Shown: positions 1 through 7,285, numbered from the stretch's first letter. The stretch: DNA of 12,542 bases from JBFGCT01 sp041581055 (GCA_041581055.1 JBFGCT010000120.1:1-12542); one strand, 5' to 3'. Numbers and translations: made by a program. Notes: generated from the letters alone by a model not told the origin.

Positions 1-46
1 AGCGTATTCGAAACGCCGCGGTCTCGCGCCCCCGCCGACCGCCTCC

Positions 47-85
47 GGTGAGAGGTGAGACCACCTGTAGGTCTCACCTCTCACC
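47..85. repeat. Perfect 16-bp hairpin in repeat copy 1
   Basis: The left arm GGTGAGAGGTGAGACC (47-62) is the exact reverse complement of GGTCTCACCTCTCACC (70-85), with loop ACCTGTA. The pairing extends by one C-G pair (46 with 86). The arm itself contains GGTGAGA/GGTGAGAC twice, so shorter alternative pairings exist. It should form a very stable structure in RNA, or a cruciform in DNA. Confidence 0.85.
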
Positions 86-113
86 GCAGCGGGCTTCGAA
101 CAGAAAACGCTCC

Positions 114-145
114 GGTGAGATCCACGGTGACCTGTGGGTCTCACC
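114..145. repeat. 12-bp hairpin in repeat copy 2
   Basis: GGTGAGATCCAC (114-125) pairs with GTGGGTCTCACC (134-145) around the loop GGTGACCT. Eleven of the 12 pairs are Watson-Crick and one is a G-T wobble. An alternative outer pairing joins GGTGAGA (114-120) to TCTCACC (146-152). The same structure recurs 62 bp downstream. Confidence 0.75.
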
Positions 146-175
146 TCTCACCGCAGCGGGCTTCGAGAACGCTCC

Positions 176-207
176 GGTGAGATCCACGGTGACCTGTGGG
201 TCTCACC
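176..207. repeat. 12-bp hairpin in repeat copy 3
   Basis: This is the same stem-loop as in copy 2, shifted by 62 bp: left arm 176-187, loop 188-195, right arm 196-207. It lies about 100 bp before the start codon of the binding-protein gene, so it falls in or just before that gene's promoter or leader region. Confidence 0.75.
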
Positions 208-220
208 TCTCACCGCAGCG

Positions 221-307
221 ACGGCGCTAGGTACAGATTGCACATATCGACGGCGCGGGGGTGGGCCACTACGGTCCCGATTCCCCTCGACTGACAAGGA
301 GAACGAG
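221..307 (+). promoter_or_regulatory. Leader of the ABC importer operon with RBS
   Basis: This stretch between the last repeat and the ATG at 308 should hold the promoter and leader of the importer operon. AAGGAG at 296-301, 6 nt before the ATG, is a strong Shine-Dalgarno match and fixes the start. TACAGAT at 232-238 is a possible -10 element, but no clear -35 stands at the proper distance, so the promoter itself is only a guess. Confidence 0.45.
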
Positions 308-2065
308 ATGTTGGTGCGACGTCGTGTGTCCGTCTTCCTGGTGGCGATCGGCCTGCTCGCCGCGTCGTGCTCGTCCGACGGGACCGACTCGACGGCCGAG
401 GCGCCGACGGGCTCCTCGGCCGACCCGGTCGCCACCGATCCGGGCGGCGCCGACCCCGTCGACACCGAGCCGGCGACCACCGACGCCCCACCGGACGAGG
501 GCACGGGCGCACCGCCCGCCACCGACGAGCCACCCGACGCGCCCGGCGGCACGCTCGTCGTCGCGATCAGCGACGACCCCGGCCAGTTCAACCCGGGCCT
601 GACGACCAGCGGGTCCGTGCACACGGCCTCGGAGCTGATGTACAACGGGTTGATCTCCTACGACGAGGCGTACGCCCCCGAGCCCGACCTCGCCCTGAGC
701 TGGGAGATCGAGGACGACGGCGCCCTGTACCGCTTCACACTGCGCGACGACGTGGTCTGGCACGACGGCACGCCGTTCACGTCCGCCGACGTCAAGTACA
801 CGTTCGAGAACGTCCTCACCGAGTTCCACTCGCGCACGACCGCGTCGGTCGGCGCGCTCCTCGAATCGGTCGACACGCCCGACGACACGACGGTCGAGTT
901 CCGCTTCAGCGAGCCGTACGCCCCGCTGCTCCAGCAGCTCGACGTGACCGAGGCGCCCATCCTCCCCGCCCACATCTACGAGGGCGCCGACCCGCAGGAG
1001 AACCCGGCGAACCTCGCGCCGATCGGCACCGGACCGTTCATGTTCGACTCCCACACCCCCGACGAGGAGCTCGTGCTCGCCAAGAACCCGGACTACTTCG
1101 AGGACGGGCTGCCGATCCTCGACGAGGTCGTGATGCGCGTGATCCCCGACCCGGGAAGCCAGGTGCTCGCGCTCGAGAACGGCGAGGTCGACTGGCTGTG
1201 GGGCGTGCCGGGTCCGGATCTCGAACGGCTGCAAGCCGACGACCGGTTCGAGACGCTGAACACGCTCGTCAACCCCGGCGGCGCGAACTGCATCATGACC
1301 GTCAGCTTCAATCTCGACCGCCCCATGCTCCGGAACGCCCTCCTCCGTCGCGCGATCGCGCACGGGCTGGATCGGGAGGCGTTCCTCGAGCGGGTCGCGT
1401 TCGGCCAGGGCAACGTGGCGACGGCGCCGATCTCCAGCGGCATCCCGACCGCCTACGCCGACGGCCTCGACCTTCCGGACTTCGACCCGGCCGAAGCCGA
1501 GCGCCTGCTCGACGAGGCCGGATGGGTGCGCGACGGCGACGGCATGCGCACCGCGCAGGGCGTCGACGGCGTCGACGACGGCACACCGCTCACGATCGGC
1601 GTCCATCTCTTCCCGACCTTCGCGGCGTACGGCGAGCTGATGAAGGCTCTGCTCCTCGAGATCGGCGTCGACGTCGTGGTCAACGCCCTCGAGCGGGCCA
1701 CGATGGTCGACGAGGTCTTCACCGTCCGGAACTTCGACACGAACATCATCAGCTACTGCAACGGCACCGACCCCGAGGTCGGGGTCCGGCGGATGTACAT
1801 CTCGTCCAACATCGCGCCGATCCCGTTCTCGAACAGCTCGGGCTACGTGAACCCCGAGGTCGACGCGCTGTTCGACGAGGCCCGCAACACCGTCGACCCC
1901 GCCGCCCGCGCCGAGGTGTACCGAACGCTCCAGGAGATCCTCGTCGAGGAGCTCCCGTACTTCTGGCTCGTCGAGACCTCGTCGACGCGGATCTACAGCA
2001 GCGATTGCACAGGCTTCCGCTCGTTCGGTCACTTCGCGGAAGCGGCGAGCTGTGATCGCGGGTGA
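308..2065 (+). CDS. ABC importer solute-binding lipoprotein (SBP_bac_5, peptide/nickel family)
   Basis: This is a 585-residue extracytoplasmic solute-binding protein of the DppA/OppA/NikA family. It would capture a peptide, nickel chelate or similar ligand and pass it to the two permeases encoded next. Residues 1-20 are a lipoprotein signal (MLVRRR, hydrophobic core, LLAASC lipobox) with Cys21 as the lipidation site. A low-complexity Asp/Thr/Pro/Ala linker covers about 22-79. The binding domain starts at GGTLVVAI (about 80) and shows family landmarks such as the segment with WHDGTPFTSADVKYTFE and a C-terminal YFWLVETSST. The start at 308 is chosen for its RBS and signal peptide; longer in-frame extensions upstream run through the repeats. 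The stop overlaps the next GTG (GTGA). The ligand cannot be read from the sequence. Proximity to a [NiFe] hydrogenase makes nickel worth testing, but peptides are the default. Confidence 0.9.
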   Translation: MLVRRRVSVFLVAIGLLAASCSSDGTDSTAEAPTGSSADPVATDPGGADPVDTEPATTDAPPDEGTGAPPATDEPPDAPGGTLVVAISDDPGQFNPGLTTSGSVHTASELMYNGLISYDEAYAPEPDLALSWEIEDDGALYRFTLRDDVVWHDGTPFTSADVKYTFENVLTEFHSRTTASVGALLESVDTPDDTTVEFRFSEPYAPLLQQLDVTEAPILPAHIYEGADPQENPANLAPIGTGPFMFDSHTPDEELVLAKNPDYFEDGLPILDEVVMRVIPDPGSQVLALENGEVDWLWGVPGPDLERLQADDRFETLNTLVNPGGANCIMTVSFNLDRPMLRNALLRRAIAHGLDREAFLERVAFGQGNVATAPISSGIPTAYADGLDLPDFDPAEAERLLDEAGWVRDGDGMRTAQGVDGVDDGTPLTIGVHLFPTFAAYGELMKALLLEIGVDVVVNALERATMVDEVFTVRNFDTNIISYCNGTDPEVGVRRMYISSNIAPIPFSNSSGYVNPEVDALFDEARNTVDPAARAEVYRTLQEILVEELPYFWLVETSSTRIYSSDCTGFRSFGHFAEAASCDRG

Positions 2066-3036
2066 CGCGTAGGTACGTCGTTCGGCGTCTCTTGCAGACC
2101 ATCCCGATGCTGTTCGGGGTGGTGATCATCGGGTTCGCGCTCGTCCATCTCGCACCCGGCGACCCGGTCCTGGCGCTCGCCGGTGAGAACGGTGACGAGG
2201 CCTACTACGCCGAGATGCGCGAGCGGTTCGGGCTCGACCGCCCGCTCGTCGTTCAACTCTGGGAGTACCTGTCGCAGCTCGTCCAGGGCGACCTCGGGTC
2301 GTCGTCGATCAGGAAGAAGCCGGTGACCGACGTCATCTTCAGCCGGCTGCCGAACACGCTGCTGCTGGCCGGGACCGCGCTCGCGCTCTCGACGCTGTTC
2401 GGGCTGCTGGCGGGCGTCTGGGCCGCGGCCCGGCCCGGCGGCATCCGCGATCGCCTGATCTCGGTCGCCGTGCTCTTGCTGTACGCCATACCGGTGTTCT
2501 GGCTCGGACAGCTCGCCGTGCTCTGGCTCGGGCTCCGGCTGGGATGGTTCCCCGTCCAGGGCCGGACCGATGCCCGGAGCGACGCCACCGGCCTCACGCA
2601 CCACCTGGACGTCGCCCACCATCTCGCGCTCCCGGCGCTCGTGCTCGCCTCGCAACAGATCGCCGTCGTGGCGCGCCTGACGCGGGCGAACGTGATCGAG
2701 GAGCTCGACGCGCCGCACATCGACGCCGCCCGATCCCGCGGTCTCACCGAGCGGCGGATCCTCTTCCGCCACGCCCTGCCGGGCGCCTTGCTGCCGGTGA
2801 TCACCGTCGTCGGCAACCGGGTCGGCCACCTCGTGTCGGGCGCGGTGGTCATCGAGATCGTGTTCGGGTGGCCGGGGATCGGCCGGCTGCTCGTCACGTC
2901 GACGACCGACCGTGACGTGCCGGTGCTGCTCGGGCTGTTCCTGCTGATCGGGTTCGCGGTGCTGATCGCCAATCTGCTCACCGATCTCAGCTATCAGCTG
3001 CTCGACCCCCGTATCAGAGTCGGCGGACCGCGATGA
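2062..3036 (+). CDS. ABC importer permease, DppB/OppB type
   Basis: A 324-residue inner-membrane permease, the first of the two channel subunits of the peptide/nickel importer. The N-terminus (RRLLQTIPMLFGVVIIGFALVHLAPGDP across about 8-34) is the classic DppB start, with the first membrane span followed by APGDP. About five further hydrophobic segments follow. The cytoplasmic EAA loop that contacts the ATPase is visible around HIDAARSRGLTERRILFRHA. The C-terminus ends in a typical LTDLSYQLLDPRIR. The GTG start at 2062 overlaps the TGA of the binding-protein gene by 4 bp, which implies translational coupling. The following permease overlaps in the same way (ATGA at 3033-3036). Length and motif order are normal for the family. 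Confidence 0.93.
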   Translation: MTRRYVVRRLLQTIPMLFGVVIIGFALVHLAPGDPVLALAGENGDEAYYAEMRERFGLDRPLVVQLWEYLSQLVQGDLGSSSIRKKPVTDVIFSRLPNTLLLAGTALALSTLFGLLAGVWAAARPGGIRDRLISVAVLLLYAIPVFWLGQLAVLWLGLRLGWFPVQGRTDARSDATGLTHHLDVAHHLALPALVLASQQIAVVARLTRANVIEELDAPHIDAARSRGLTERRILFRHALPGALLPVITVVGNRVGHLVSGAVVIEIVFGWPGIGRLLVTSTTDRDVPVLLGLFLLIGFAVLIANLLTDLSYQLLDPRIRVGGPR

Positions 3037-3914
3037 CCCGTCTCCGGATCTCGCTGTCGACGTCGATCGGCATCGGCCTGGTCGCCGTCGTGGCCACGCT
3101 CGCGCTGTTCGCCGACACGATCGCGCCGTACAACCCGTTCGCCCTCGCCGGCCCACCGCTCGACGCCCCGTCGAGCGCGCACTGGATGGGCACGGACGCG
3201 CTCGGTCGCGACCTCTTCAGCGGCATCGTCCACGGGGCGCGCACGTCGCTCCTCGTCAGTGTCGGGGCGGCGGTGCCGGCGGCGGTCATCGGCTTGCTGG
3301 TCGGGCTCGTCGCCGGATTCACCGGGGGCCTGACCGACGGCCTGCTGATGCGGATCACCGAGTTCCTGCAGATCATCCCCCGCTTCTTCCTCGCGATCGT
3401 CGTGCTCGCCATCTTCGGCGACGGCTACCGCAACCTGGTGATCGTCCTCGCGATCTCGTCGTGGCCGGTGATCGGCCGGGCGATTCGGGCACAGGTGCTG
3501 TCGCTGCGCGAGCTGCCGTACGTCGAGGCCGCCAGGCTGCTCGGGGCGCGCCGGTCGAGAATCATTCGCCGCGAGGTGCTCCCCGCGGTCTGGCCGACGG
3601 TGATCGTGATGACCGGCCTGCTGATGGCCGACGTGATCCTCATCGAAGCGAGCTTGAGCTTCCTCGGTCTCGGTGACGCCGACCGCTCCAGCTGGGGTCG
3701 CCTCGCGTCGGACGCGCAGCAGTACCTGCGGACCGCGTGGTGGTTGGCGTTCTTCCCCGGTGTGGCGATCGTCGTGGCGGTTGTCGGCGTGAACCTGATC
3801 GTCGACGGCGGTTCGGGCGGCCGGCCGCGCGGCCGCTGGCGCCGGAGCCACATCGACAGCGCCGTGCCGTCGTCGGGCGGCGCGTCATCCTCCCGAGTCG
3901 TCGAGCACTCGTAG
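3033..3914 (+). CDS. ABC importer permease, DppC/OppC type, with atypical C-terminus
   Basis: A 293-residue permease pairing with the DppB-type subunit. The family marks are IAPYNPF near residue 30, HWMGTDALGRDLFSGIVHGARTS around 50-72, and an EAA loop (EAARLLGARRSRIIRREVLP) followed by EASLSFLGLG. The usual DppC ending, roughly NLxGDGLRDxLDPR, is not reached: after VGVNLIVDGG the sequence turns into a Gly/Arg/Ser-rich tail of about 30 residues. The tail coincides with a GC-rich inverted repeat (GCGGCC 3817-3822 with GGCCGC 3831-3836). The last 30 bp overlap the end of the opposing hydrogenase-operon gene. The tail may reflect read-in after a rearrangement or loss of a downstream partner. No ATPase genes follow. 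Confidence 0.9.
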   Translation: MTRLRISLSTSIGIGLVAVVATLALFADTIAPYNPFALAGPPLDAPSSAHWMGTDALGRDLFSGIVHGARTSLLVSVGAAVPAAVIGLLVGLVAGFTGGLTDGLLMRITEFLQIIPRFFLAIVVLAIFGDGYRNLVIVLAISSWPVIGRAIRAQVLSLRELPYVEAARLLGARRSRIIRREVLPAVWPTVIVMTGLLMADVILIEASLSFLGLGDADRSSWGRLASDAQQYLRTAWWLAFFPGVAIVVAVVGVNLIVDGGSGGRPRGRWRRSHIDSAVPSSGGASSSRVVEHS

Positions 3915-4580
3915 TCGCCCGAGCATCGGCACCGCGATCGTCTCGCGTAGGCCGGTCGCCGACTCGACGACCAGCCCTCCGTCGGGGCCGATGTCGCGCG
4001 CGGTCCCGCGCAGCGACCCGTGCGGCAGCAGCGCCACCGACACCCGCCGACCGAGCGTCGTGCACCGGGACCGATAGGCGGCGACGAGCGCGGTCGGCTC
4101 GTCGAGGATCGCCGCCGCCCGGCGCAGCTCGCCGACGAGCGCCGCCGACAGCTCGCCCCGGGCCCCGATCGCGGCGGCCGGCGCCACGCGCCCGATGAGC
4201 ACGGCGTGGTCGATCCGTCCGGGACCGAGCTGGGTGAGGGCCGAGATCGACACCGCGCAACCGGCATCGTGGTCGAGGGCGTCCGGCCACACGCACTCCT
4301 GGGGACGGCCGACGAGCCGGCCGATGGCATCGGCGACCCCGAGGCCGGCGGCGAGCCACACGAGGTCCACCTCGTTCGGCCCGAGCGCGGTCGGGCGAGC
4401 GACGACCGCCACGGCTATGGCGTCGTCCTCGTGCCACTGCACTCCCCCGCGGTGACGGGCGGCGATCTCGCTGTCGACGACGTACGCGGCGCCGGCGGGC
4501 GCGTCCTCCTGCCGTGCCCACTGCTGTGCGAGCGCGTCGATCGAGCCGGCGACCGCCGCCCGCCGCACCTCGGCGGTCAC
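3885..4580 (-). CDS. Diverged biotin-protein-ligase (BirA)-like protein, probably non-catalytic
   Basis: The ninth and last gene of the hydrogenase operon encodes 231 residues from a GTG at 4580 that overlaps the previous stop (GTGA). The layout follows a BirA-type biotin ligase. There is an AxVVDSEIAA strand near 32-41, then RHRGG (42-46) where BirA has its GRGRRG nucleotide loop, VAVVARP (57-63), LAAGLGVADAI (76-86), VWPDAL (97-102) in place of KWPND, and a C-terminal SH3-like domain (LGRRVSV 176-182, RGTARDIGPDGGLVVE 191-206). The KWPND lysine is Val97, the downstream catalytic KLAGIL-type lysine is absent, and the nucleotide loop is degraded, so biotin transfer looks unlikely. I infer a scaffold or small-molecule-binding role in hydrogenase assembly. 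The assignment rests on motif order only; a lipoate-ligase-like relative is possible. It converges with the importer operon. Confidence 0.6.
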   Translation of the reverse strand: MTAEVRRAAVAGSIDALAQQWARQEDAPAGAAYVVDSEIAARHRGGVQWHEDDAIAVAVVARPTALGPNEVDLVWLAAGLGVADAIGRLVGRPQECVWPDALDHDAGCAVSISALTQLGPGRIDHAVLIGRVAPAAAIGARGELSAALVGELRRAAAILDEPTALVAAYRSRCTTLGRRVSVALLPHGSLRGTARDIGPDGGLVVESATGLRETIAVPMLGRLRVLDDSGG

Positions 4581-5008
4581 GGCCCGGCCAGCCGAGGCTC
4601 GAGCCGATCGATCCGCCAGCGGCCGGCGTCGTCCGCGCTGAGCACCAGCCGGCCGGCCGACCACGGCTCGGCGCCCGGCAATGTCGACGGGCTGCCCAGC
4701 TCGACCACAACCCGACCCTCCTCGAACGGGTCGGGGCCGGACAGCGGCTCGAGGTGTTCGAGGTCGACGCTGCGGAGGTCGCGCCGCAGCCCACCGACGA
4801 GCCGGGCCTGGAACTCGTCGAGCTCGGTGGGGTCGGCCACGCCGTCGTCGATCCGCGACGCGATCACCCGATCGAATCCCCTCGCGCGCGCGACCGACAG
4901 CGCCGTCGACCGTCCGGCGTCGCTGAGCAACTCCCACACCGTGGTGTGCTCGCCCCACACGATGGCGCGGACGAAGTCCCTCGCCGCCTCCACGGGATCA
5001 GCGCTCAC
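4577..5008 (-). CDS. Hypothetical protein in hydrogenase operon (143 aa)
   Basis: An unrecognised 143-residue soluble protein, eighth in the hydrogenase operon. It starts at a GTG at 5008 that overlaps the TPR gene's stop (GTGA). Its own stop overlaps the next GTG in the same way. The N-terminal half looks helical (DPVEAARDFVRAIVWGEHTT, then a run rich in Ala/Arg). The C-terminal half looks like a strand-rich domain (RVVVELGS, RLVLSADDAGRWRIDRLEP). The ending, with a charged strand and DDAGRWRID, is reminiscent of small cystatin/NTF2-like folds, but I cannot support a family. Coupled position makes a role in hydrogenase maturation or assembly the likeliest guess. Confidence 0.75.
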   Translation of the reverse strand: MSADPVEAARDFVRAIVWGEHTTVWELLSDAGRSTALSVARARGFDRVIASRIDDGVADPTELDEFQARLVGGLRRDLRSVDLEHLEPLSGPDPFEEGRVVVELGSPSTLPGAEPWSAGRLVLSADDAGRWRIDRLEPRLAGP

Positions 5009-6291
5009 GGACGCACCCAGCCGTTGGCCTCCAGGATGTCGCGCACGCGTACGCGCTGCGGCCCGAACAGCAGGTCGTGGACGACGCGATCGAGCCGCTC
5101 GTCGAACACCTCCTGCCGTCCGGATTCCCGATGCGCCGCGCACAACGCCGCGCACGTCGAGTCGAGCACGGCCTCGGGCAGCTCCATCAGCACCGGCAGC
5201 ATCGAACGGAGCACGGCCTCGTACTCGTCGGGCGAGATCGCCGTGACGGCGTCGGCGAGCCCCGTCACGTCACGACGCAGACGCTCGCCCCCGGCGCGCG
5301 AGGCCAGCAGCAGTCGCTCCCGCAGCAGCGACCGGCGCTCGATCTCGTCGGCGGCCACCAGCAGCGCCACGAGATGGTCCGCCCGGGTTCCCTCCGCTCC
5401 ATCGGCGCGCAGCCGCTGTTCGAGCCGATCGAGCGTGTCCGCCGCGGTTCGCCACTGCGCGGCGTGCAGACGGGGATCGAAGATCCAGAGCGCGATCTCG
5501 ACCCTGGCCATCGCCCGTTGGAGATCGAACGGCGACGCGCGCCGCTCGTAGGCCACCGCCAGGCTGTGCTGAACCATCGCGTGCTGGAACGGAAAGGCGT
5601 TGACGGTGAGGATCAGCGCGCTCGAGTGGAACGCGCCGATCGCGTCGTCGATCGTCCAGCGGGCGTCGCCGCGTGCGACGAGTTCGAGGATCGCGGTGCC
5701 CAACCCGTGCGCCGCGATGCCGCGCTGTGGCGCGCCGTCGTCGAGGTCGGCCATCGCCTCGGCGTAGTCCTCGATCGCGCCGCACAGCGACGCTCGGTCG
5801 GCCATCGCCTGCAACGCCTGAGCACGGTTGATCCGCGCCGCGGCGCGGACGCGACGGGCCTCGTCGTCATCGGCTGAGTCGACCAGCGCGAGCGCCCGGC
5901 CGAGCGGCTCGATGGCATCCGCCGGCCGTCCGACCTCGGCGCTTGCCAGGCCCTGGTTCACGAGCGAGGCGGCCAACTCCGGGCCCGGAACCCGGCCGTC
6001 CAGCAGCCGGACCGCCGCGTCGAAGAGCCCCACCGCCCGCTCCGACCGGCCGAGCTGGCGGTGACAGTTGGCCGCCGCGGTGATCACACGGGCGTGTTCG
6101 ACCGGTGAGCGGGCCGGGGTGAGGATGCGGGCGCTCTTGTCGAGCAGGCGCAACGCGTCGCGCACGTCGTCGTCGTGCCGCGCCGTCTCGCTCTTCGCCA
6201 GCGCCAGCCGGTAGGCGGCGAAGGCCCAGCGATCGGGTTCGCTGGCGATTTCGACGCTCCCCAACTCCGCTTCCAGGTGCTCGATGGTCAT
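5005..6291 (-). CDS. TPR-repeat protein in hydrogenase operon
   Basis: A 428-residue soluble helical protein, seventh in the operon. Repeated helix-turn-helix units of about 34-40 residues are visible at about 22-57, 65-98, 105-138 and 148 onward, with TPR-like spacing of Ala, Leu, Gly and Tyr/Phe (for example HRQLGRSERAVGLFDAAVRLL and ASAEVGRPADAIEPLGRAL). The remainder is also mostly helical, with no signal peptide or membrane span. TPR superhelices mediate protein-protein contact, so I infer a scaffold for hydrogenase subunits or maturation factors. The ATG at 6291 overlaps the stop of the endopeptidase gene (ATGA), and its TGA overlaps the next GTG. An upstream in-frame extension would lie inside the endopeptidase gene and has no RBS support. 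Confidence 0.8.
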   Translation of the reverse strand: MTIEHLEAELGSVEIASEPDRWAFAAYRLALAKSETARHDDDVRDALRLLDKSARILTPARSPVEHARVITAAANCHRQLGRSERAVGLFDAAVRLLDGRVPGPELAASLVNQGLASAEVGRPADAIEPLGRALALVDSADDDEARRVRAAARINRAQALQAMADRASLCGAIEDYAEAMADLDDGAPQRGIAAHGLGTAILELVARGDARWTIDDAIGAFHSSALILTVNAFPFQHAMVQHSLAVAYERRASPFDLQRAMARVEIALWIFDPRLHAAQWRTAADTLDRLEQRLRADGAEGTRADHLVALLVAADEIERRSLLRERLLLASRAGGERLRRDVTGLADAVTAISPDEYEAVLRSMLPVLMELPEAVLDSTCAALCAAHRESGRQEVFDERLDRVVHDLLFGPQRVRVRDILEANGWVRP

Positions 6292-6788
6292 GGCGCGGCG
6301 AACTCTCCGATGCACCGTTCCACCTCGCGGATCGCGACGTCCACCGCGTCGCGGATCGTGTCGGTGAGCCCCTCGCCGAGCGACTCGATCTCGACCGGCT
6401 GACACCCGACGATCACCGTGCGCGCGGGAAGCACCCCCACCGCGTTGGCGACCATCAACGCCAGTTCGGGCGTCGCGAGGTGCATGTCCGCCAGGAGGTC
6501 GTGCCGCGCCTCGACGGCGAGCCCTTGCACGTCGGTCACGTGGGGCTCGATCACCATCACCGTCCCGGGCGGCCGTCCGTGGTCGACCGCGTCCACCACG
6601 ATCAACGCGTCGTACCCGGCCATCAACTCGTGCACGAGATGGATCCCACCGATACCCGTCTCGGCGACGGTGACGCCCGCGGGCAGGACGCGGTCCACGA
6701 GGCGACGTGCGACCTCGACCCCGAACCCGTCGTCGCCGTGCAGGACGTTGCCCACCCCCACCACGAGGATGCGCCGGCGCTCGCTCAT
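6288..6788 (-). CDS. Hydrogenase maturation endopeptidase (HupD/HyaD/HybD family)
   Basis: A 166-residue cytoplasmic nickel-checking protease that removes the C-terminal peptide of the hydrogenase large subunit once the NiFe(CN)2CO centre is in place. The N-terminal ILVVGVGNVLHGDDGFG (7-23) is the family signature. By comparison with E. coli HybD (Glu16, Asp62, His93), the nickel ligands should be Asp20, Asp66 (in VVDAVDHG) and His103 (in ADMHLATP). PPGT at 73-76 and TVIVGCQPVEIES late in the chain also fit, as does the length. The substrate is present in the same operon: the large subunit has a removable 20-residue tail after DPCMPCTTH. The ATG at 6788 overlaps the previous stop. It is an intact counterpart of the degraded paralogue at 7848-8408. 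Confidence 0.93.
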   Translation of the reverse strand: MSERRRILVVGVGNVLHGDDGFGVEVARRLVDRVLPAGVTVAETGIGGIHLVHELMAGYDALIVVDAVDHGRPPGTVMVIEPHVTDVQGLAVEARHDLLADMHLATPELALMVANAVGVLPARTVIVGCQPVEIESLGEGLTDTIRDAVDVAIREVERCIGEFAAP

Positions 6789-7285
6789 CGCCCGGCCGAC
6801 TCGGCCACGCGCACGCAGTAGCCGTGCACGGTCCACCAGGTGATGTAGTCCTCGAACTCCGACCACGCGTCGTCGTCGAGCTGTTCGCGCAGGTGCTCGT
6901 GCCGCTTGTGGACCTCGGTGGCGATGATGCGGTCGAGCGCGGCGATCGTCCGGTCGACGCCGATCAGCGAGACCGTCGCGGCGTCTCCCGACCGGAGGGT
7001 CACCCCGATCGAGTTCGCCTCCTCGGTGAACGTCTCGATGTCGACGGGGACGATCTCGGCCACGACGCCGGCGGACTGCTCCTCGGCGCGCCGGAGGCAG
7101 TAGCCGACGAGCAGCGCCGTGCTCGCCCAGTCGGCGAGCTCGGTCACCGGCTGTTGGGCGCGTTCGGTTTCGAGGCAGCGCTGCCGATAGCGCCGGGCCG
7201 GTTCGCTCAGCGGGTGTGTCTGCGCGAGCGCGCGGGCGGCGAAGCAGAGATCCCCGATCGGGTCGTCGTCGGCGTCGACACTCAT
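6785..7285 (-). CDS. Hypothetical protein in hydrogenase operon (166 aa)
   Basis: An unrecognised 166-residue soluble protein, fifth in the operon, coupled by ATGA overlaps on both sides. It looks mostly helical: a basic helix near HPLSEPARRYRQRCLETE, another around ELADWASTALLVGYCLRRAEE, and a charged C-terminal helix (TEVHKRHEHLREQL) followed by WSEFEDYITWWTVHGYC. A short strand-rich middle (VVAEIVPVDIETF, IGVTLRSGDAATVSLIG) separates the helices. It contains Cys in three places but no CxxC pair, so I see no metal-cluster motif. No signal peptide or membrane span is present. Its place between a NifU-like gene and the endopeptidase suggests an accessory role in maturation. Confidence 0.78.
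   Translation of the reverse strand: MSVDADDDPIGDLCFAARALAQTHPLSEPARRYRQRCLETERAQQPVTELADWASTALLVGYCLRRAEEQSAGVVAEIVPVDIETFTEEANSIGVTLRSGDAATVSLIGVDRTIAALDRIIATEVHKRHEHLREQLDDDAWSEFEDYITWWTVHGYCVRVAESAGR

Larger units (their letters stand above)
43..220. repeat. Three tandem palindromic repeat units
   Basis: Three copies of a unit start with CTCCGGTGAGA and end with TCTCACCTCTCACCGCAG, at about 43-99, 110-166 and 172-220. The offsets are 67 and 62 bp. Copies 1 and 2 continue into GCGGGCTTCGA; copy 3 diverges after CACCGCAGCG. Each unit contains an inverted repeat able to form a hairpin. Copy 1 has a perfect 16-bp stem (47-62 with 70-85) around the 7-nt loop ACCTGTA. Copies 2 and 3 are nearly identical to each other and fold in a shifted register. 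No T-tract follows any hairpin, which does not exclude a terminator in a high-GC actinobacterium. The segment TTCGAAACGC at 7-16 resembles the inter-unit spacer at 163-172, so the array may start upstream of the window. The function is unknown; it could be a terminator cluster, a dispersed genomic palindrome family or a protein-binding array. Confidence 0.85.

Noticed and set aside
43..220. CRISPR-like array
   Set aside because: Only three units; the repeated part is most of each unit, the spacers are nearly identical rather than unique, and no cas gene is present.
134..307. N-terminal extension of the binding protein from an ATG at 134
   Set aside because: It would translate the palindromic repeats and bury the lipoprotein signal; the ATG at 308 has a strong RBS and signal peptide.
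269..3156. Long open frames on the minus strand opposite the importer genes (up to 587 codons)
   Set aside because: Arg/Val/Asp-biased shadow translations typical of high-GC DNA; the + strand frames encode clear family motifs.
3817..3836. Rho-independent terminator at the GC-rich inverted repeat in the permease tail
   Set aside because: Only a 6-bp stem inside the coding region and no T-tract; too weak to annotate as a terminator.
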